DNA of 64,000 bases from Anaeramoeba flamelloides (taxonomy: Eukaryota > Metamonada > Anaeramoebidae), in assembly GCA_027625915.1 (NCBI GenBank), contig JANTQA010000016.1, forward strand, positions 1,741,001 to 1,805,000, read 5' to 3'. This document shows, one piece after another, positions 59,804 through 64,000 of this stretch. Within the stretch, counting starts at the first letter, position 1, and each line of letters begins with the position of its first letter. The translations under genes were made by a program, and so were the position numbers. The notes below the pieces were generated by a model. The model worked only from the letters and a program-made list of their open reading frames with translations, had not been told where the DNA came from and did no database searches.

Positions 59804-60935
59804 TTATTTTTTTTTCTTTGTTTTTAATTTATGGACATAAAAATCGAGTTCTGCTCCTTCAAGAATATAACCGTCACAGCGGCCGCATTGACCAGGTCTT
59901 GAACTGATGGATGCAAATAATTTTCCTTTTTTGAATTGATCAACGAGCTGTTTGCTGATGATGTGTCCTTCTCTTCTTTTAACCTTTTTTTGGATATATT
60001 TTTTCATTTTCTTTTTTCTTTCGTTTTTGTTTTTCCATTTTTGTCTCTATTAGTAACAAGTTATTGAGGAACGAAATGAAAATTTTGGGGTGGTAAATAA
60101 CGAATGGAAGAATTAGATTTTTAAGAAAATAAACAAATAAGTATTAAAAAGATCGGGCTTTTGATAATAAAAACCAATTCAAAAAAAAAAAAAAAAAACA
60201 ATTGTAAAGGAAAAATTTACAAGTTGTTTTGGATTTGGTTCTTCTTTTTTTTCTTCAGTTTCTTTTTCTTTTTTTTCTGTTTCTTTTTTTTTCATTTTTT
60301 TATCACCAATGTTTTCGCCATAAAATTGTTTATACCATTGTTTGAATGGTGTTGCATCAATAATAACAATAGCTCCTTTAACAAGTGTTTTTGTTCTTAC
60401 TAATTCATTATTTGAAGCATTATAAACAACATCTAAGATTCTTGTTTTTCTCGAGATGGCTTTTTATTACATAGTTTGTTTTTTGGTTTTTAAGTTTTTT
60501 TAAATTTTGGAAGAATTTATAAAAGAAAAAGGATATAAATAAGAATCAAAAATTCGTAAACCTTCATTTTGGGTTGAAATTTTTTTTGGAAATGAATAAG
60601 GAAAGGTTTTGAAAGGAAAAAAAAATCAAAAAAAAAAAATGTGAAATAAAAAAAAAAAGTCTAAAAAAAATAAAAAGCAAAAAGGACAATTAAAAAAAAG
60701 AAATTTAGAGTTATTGAAACAAACCTTCTGATCCCCAAGACCAATTACCAGAATCAAGACGAAGTGCTCTATATTTGGTATTACCACCATGAGTTCTTAC
60801 TGGTCTAATTAATTTTGGACCAAGTTTAGTATTTGCAGGTGGTCTTCCAATTCTTGCTTGTCTTTTTGATCTCCATTTCTTTCTTTTACCGCCAGTTAAT
60901 TTTCTTTTTTTGTCTTTTGCTCTTGAGATACCCAT
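59804..60935 (-). CDS. RPS8: 40S ribosomal protein S8 (eS8), 3 exons
   Basis: Exons 60935-60725, 60459-60221 and 60046-59804 give 230 aa. Exon 1 has the canonical N terminus [20 protein letters not shown] and [17 protein letters not shown]. Exon 2 gives [20 protein letters not shown] and [20 protein letters not shown]. Exon 3 gives [20 protein letters not shown]. Joins are phase 1 (GAAG|GTTTG to AAAAG|CC) and phase 0 (CTT|GTAAAT to ATAG|AGA). It is slightly longer than the usual ~207 aa because of a Lys/Glu-rich expansion in the middle ([18 protein letters not shown]). Component of the small ribosomal subunit. The introns (265 and 174 nt) are ordinary in size. Confidence 0.96.
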
Positions 60936-61002
60936 ATGAAGAATTAATTAAATTTGAAAAATAATAAATCAAAAAAAAATGATTTCTTATCTTTGACGAT
61001 CA

Positions 61003-61895
61003 CGACAAGAATAGCACAAAAATTGTAGTCACTTTTTTTACTTAGCAACACTTTTGTTATTTTGAAATTGTTCCAAATTTTGAAAGGAATTACAAGATCA
61101 CAATGCAACAAACTTTCAATTTAAATGTTTTTACAATTCAAACTTTTAAAAGGTGTATTTTAAAAAACTTTCCAATTTAGCAGTTTCCATAAAAAGAGTT
61201 TCAGATTATTGAAAGTTGACAAATATTTTTCTTTTTAGATTGTAATCTTTCAAAAATTTCAATTTAATTCAAAATGTTAGCTTTTGTTAATTATTATTTT
61301 TTACCCTTTTTTTTGGCTTACAAAAGTTTGTATCAAGTATTTGAAATTTGAAAAAATATGAAAGAAAATCAGAGACTGAATCTTGCAGACTGTCAATCTA
61401 AAAGTTCGAAAAAGTCTTGAAAGTATTTGTATGGATTGTGCTATTCTTGTCATGGAAAAGAGTATAAAAATTTTAGTCACTTTTTTTACTTTACAATCCT
61501 TTGTTTTTTTTGAAATTGTTCAAAATTTTTAAAGGAATTACAAGATCAAAATTCAAAAACTTACAATTTTACAAATTTTTTACAATTCAAACTTTTAAAA
61601 ACTTGCAATTTAAACAACTTTCCATATTTGGGTTTTTATAAAAAGAGTTTATAGTTATTGAAATCTAACAAATATTTTTCTTGATGATAACTTTCCAAAA
61701 TTTCAAATAAATTACAAAAATTTATCTTTTATTAATTATTATTTTTTACTCTTTTTTTGATCATATCAGTTTGTGTAAAGTCTTTGAAATTTGAAAAAGT
61801 ATGAAAGAATATCAGAAACTGATGCTTTTAGACTTTCAGTCTGAAAGTTCGAAAAAGTCTTGAAAGTATTTATATGAATTGTACTATTCTTGATA
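61003..61895. repeat. tandem pair of about 440-bp inverted-ended repeats upstream of eS8
   Basis: Units 61003-61451 and 61452-61895 align throughout (TTTTAGTCACTTTTTTTACT, AAAGGAATTACAAGATCA, AAAGTTCGAAAAAGTCTTGA). Each boundary carries GACAAGAATAGCACAA or its complement TTGTGCTATTCTTGTC, so the unit looks like a MITE duplicated head to tail. The array begins 68 bp upstream of the eS8 ATG. Confidence 0.8.
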
Positions 61896-62094
61896 TGTGA
61901 AATTTTTCCAAAAATGTCAGTACTTGTTAACTTTGTAATGTTTTTTTGGTTGTGTTGAATTTTTTTCTTAATGAGGCAGATATAGTTTTCCAATTTTAAA
62001 TAGCCAGGTCGATCTGAAAAAGAATTAATATAAACCATTTCTGCAATTAATAAATGAAGGTTAAGGAAAAAAAAGGTGTGAAGTGTATCCTCAA

Positions 62095-62400
62095 TAAATC
62101 TTTTCTTATATTAATCAAAAACAGAAAATGAGATAAAATGAAAAAATTGATCCTGAAAAAATAAAAAAAAAATCATTTATTTTATTGATCTTATTGATAA
62201 AATTTTATAGAATTCTTCTTTTCAACATGATTTTATATTTAATTCTCAATGAAAAAACGTTTCCTTGGAAAATTTTTAAGTAACAAATTACAATCTATTT
62301 TTAAATAAATTACAAAAATGATTTTTCAAATCATATTTTCCTGTAATTCACATAATTCTTGTTTTGGTTAAAGAAAAAATCATATTTTTTAATAGTTCTT
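62095..62400 (+). repeat. dispersed repeat (TCATTTATTT family), copy 2
   Basis: Ordered homology to 41140-41440, including ATGAAAAAATTGATCCTGAA, TTGATCTTATTGATA and TTCACATAATTCTTGTTTT. Confidence 0.55.
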
Positions 62401-62981
62401 TAAAAATATTAATTTATTAGAACAATCTATTTTATCTGAAAAAATTGGAGACAACCATAAAGGAATATATTAAGCTAAGTATTAACCATTACACTTAAGT
62501 TATATCAATGTAACAATTTTTATATAACTTTAAATAATCATTTTTTTATATATAATGTAGTACTATTTGCTGATATCTATCAAATTAAAAACAATTCCTG
62601 AATTAGTAATAAAAAATTTAGAAATTCAGATAATAATTCACAATTTCTAATAAATATAAATGTTTAATCATCAATGTTAAGAATACAAATTGAAAAAAAA
62701 AAAAAACATCACCCTTTTTTTTTATATTGAGGAAGATGTTTAAATTACAATCCAATTTTCCATTAAAATGAATTCCTTTTTAATAAATTTAAATTCCTTT
62801 TTAATAAAAATCCTTCTTAAAATTTTATCAAAACCTCTATTTGTTGAAAAAAAAAATAATTATTCATTCTGAAATTATTTTTACACATTATTTTTACATA
62901 TTTGAAATATATTCAAAGCATAGAAAGTTACACAGAAAGGAAGTAAAAACAAGTAATTTTTTTATTATTATTTTAATTTAA

Positions 62982-62998
62982 GGGGGGGGGGGGGGGGG
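62982..62998 (+). repeat. G17 homopolymer
   Basis: Seventeen consecutive G on the + strand in sequence that is otherwise overwhelmingly A/T. The only comparable run is G9 at 52070-52078. It lies 2 kb upstream of the eS8 gene in non-coding DNA. Confidence 0.95.
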
Positions 62999-63049
62999 TT
63001 AAATTCCTCTTATTTGCATTTTTACTTTCATTAATTTAATAAATTAAAA

Positions 63050-63175
63050 AAAAAAAAACTGTTTGATTTTCCAGAATTTAAAAGAATTAAGTAAAATCAA
63101 AGATTTTTCTCCATTCTTATGAATTAAAAAAAAAAAAGCATGGACTTGAAACAACTCTACAGCACTTGAAAGCAC
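63050..63175. repeat. fragment of the short hairpin linked to the LINE-like repeats
   Basis: TTTTCCAGAATTTAAAAGAA followed by TTAAGTAAAATCAAAGATTT and a near-complement matches the hairpin at 19150-19215 and 27612-27685. Truncated. The rest of 63176-64000 shows no gene. Confidence 0.5.
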
Positions 63176-64000
63176 TTCATGGATCCCTTACTTAGATTGT
63201 AGAAATTTTTAAAACATTCAAACATAGTTTTATTATCCATGAGAGTAATAATAAAAGTATGGAATCTTGTTTATTAATAATATTAAAAATATTATTATTA
63301 TTTAAAATAAGTGAAAAATTATTTTTTACTTAATTCAGAAATCCAGATTTTACAATTATTTTCATAGGCTGGATAATTCCAGATAAAATTATACATACCT
63401 TCAACGATTTCTAAATATTTAAATATATTTACAAAATTTACAAAAACAACAAATCTTTAAGCTTTTATATTAACGTCTATATAATAAATTAATTAATTAA
63501 AAATTTAATAAAAACTAATTTCAGATGGAAAAAATAAATATTCGTTAATAAATCCAGAAATAGTCTTATTTTCATTTTTACCTTAACAATTTTCAAAATA
63601 AATAAAAAAAAAATCCAAAATTGTTTTCTTTAATTGTGATTATTATTAAAAAAAAAAGATTTATTGTTCAATAATGTTTGTAAGATAAATATTTTAGAGT
63701 AATTTGGAATATAGAGTACTAGTACCATTGACTTTACAACACGGAATAATTTAATTATAGAAAAATGGGACTGACCATAAAAACCTTAAGAAATTATTTT
63801 TTTAATTGTCTGATTACAATCGGGTTGAGAACAATACACATAATTGTTCTATTTTGCCACTTAATTATTTTAAATGTTATAGAGTTAAGTTAACAGTAAT
63901 CTTTAACAATCTTACAACCAACCACCAAAATAAAATTCTTTCATAGAATTTTTATGTTTTTGATTATTTCACTTAAGGAAATAAGTGATTAAAACGATTA

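Noticed and set aside
61766-62038. Minus-strand frame starting MVYINSFSDRPGYLK
   Set aside because: Half of it lies in the second tandem repeat unit and the aligned unit does not keep the frame.
1-64000. Search for tRNA genes, CRISPR arrays and retrovirus- or Polinton-like elements
   Set aside because: No A/B-box pair with cloverleaf, no regularly spaced repeats, and no LTR, integrase, capsid or polymerase signature was seen by eye.

Overview
This is a very AT-rich eukaryotic window with spliceosomal introns (GT..AG, donors mostly GTAAGT, GTAAAT or GTTTG, acceptors often TAATAG). It has poly-asparagine (ATT/AAT)n tracts, Lys/Glu-rich low-complexity coding sequence, a standard-looking genetic code, and long intergenic and intronic stretches crowded with small transposon relics. 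The gene set (BEACH/WD40, RCC1-BTB, RGS, Mei2-like RRM, SAPS-type PP6 subunit, ribosomal protein eS8) and the KEKE/N-rich style suggest a free-living amoeboid protist. I lean to an Anaeramoeba-like metamonad, with a dictyostelid-like amoeba as the alternative. That assignment is inference.

Layout. 218-16514 (-) is one giant BEACH-domain gene of about 4,186 aa with three introns (99, 186 and 3,449 nt) and two apparent +1 frameshifts at homopolymer runs. 16515-20635 is transposon-rich. 20636-24986 (-) is a Mei2-like two-RRM gene whose RRMs are separated by a 2.6 kb intron holding two MITE-like elements. 24992-31001 is non-coding, with a LINE/foldback copy, a dead Tc1/mariner transposase and a MITE carrying a near-perfect hairpin. 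31002-32943 (-) is an RCC1-repeat/BTB gene. 32944-36834 is mobile-element debris. 36835-50959 (+) is a SAPS-domain (PP6 regulatory subunit) gene spread over 14 kb, with introns of 5.8, 4.8 and 1.0 kb full of elements. 50960-56886 is intergenic. 56887-58351 (+) is an RGS-domain gene. 59804-60935 (-) is ribosomal protein eS8 in three exons, with a tandemly duplicated inverted-repeat element immediately upstream. 61900-64000 holds repeat fragments and a G17 tract.

The genes look like unlinked housekeeping, trafficking and signalling functions: membrane trafficking (BEACH), RNA binding (Mei2-like), phosphatase regulation (SAPS), G-protein signalling (RGS) and translation (eS8). The second theme is the mobile fraction: at least eight non-autonomous inverted-repeat families, several with two or three copies here. 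These include a 1.2 kb family with TCGCGA-rich ends (three copies, one nested in a LINE), a family whose ends abut (TA)n microsatellites, and a LINE-like repeat whose 3' part is a large foldback. No tRNA, CRISPR array or virus-derived element was recognised.
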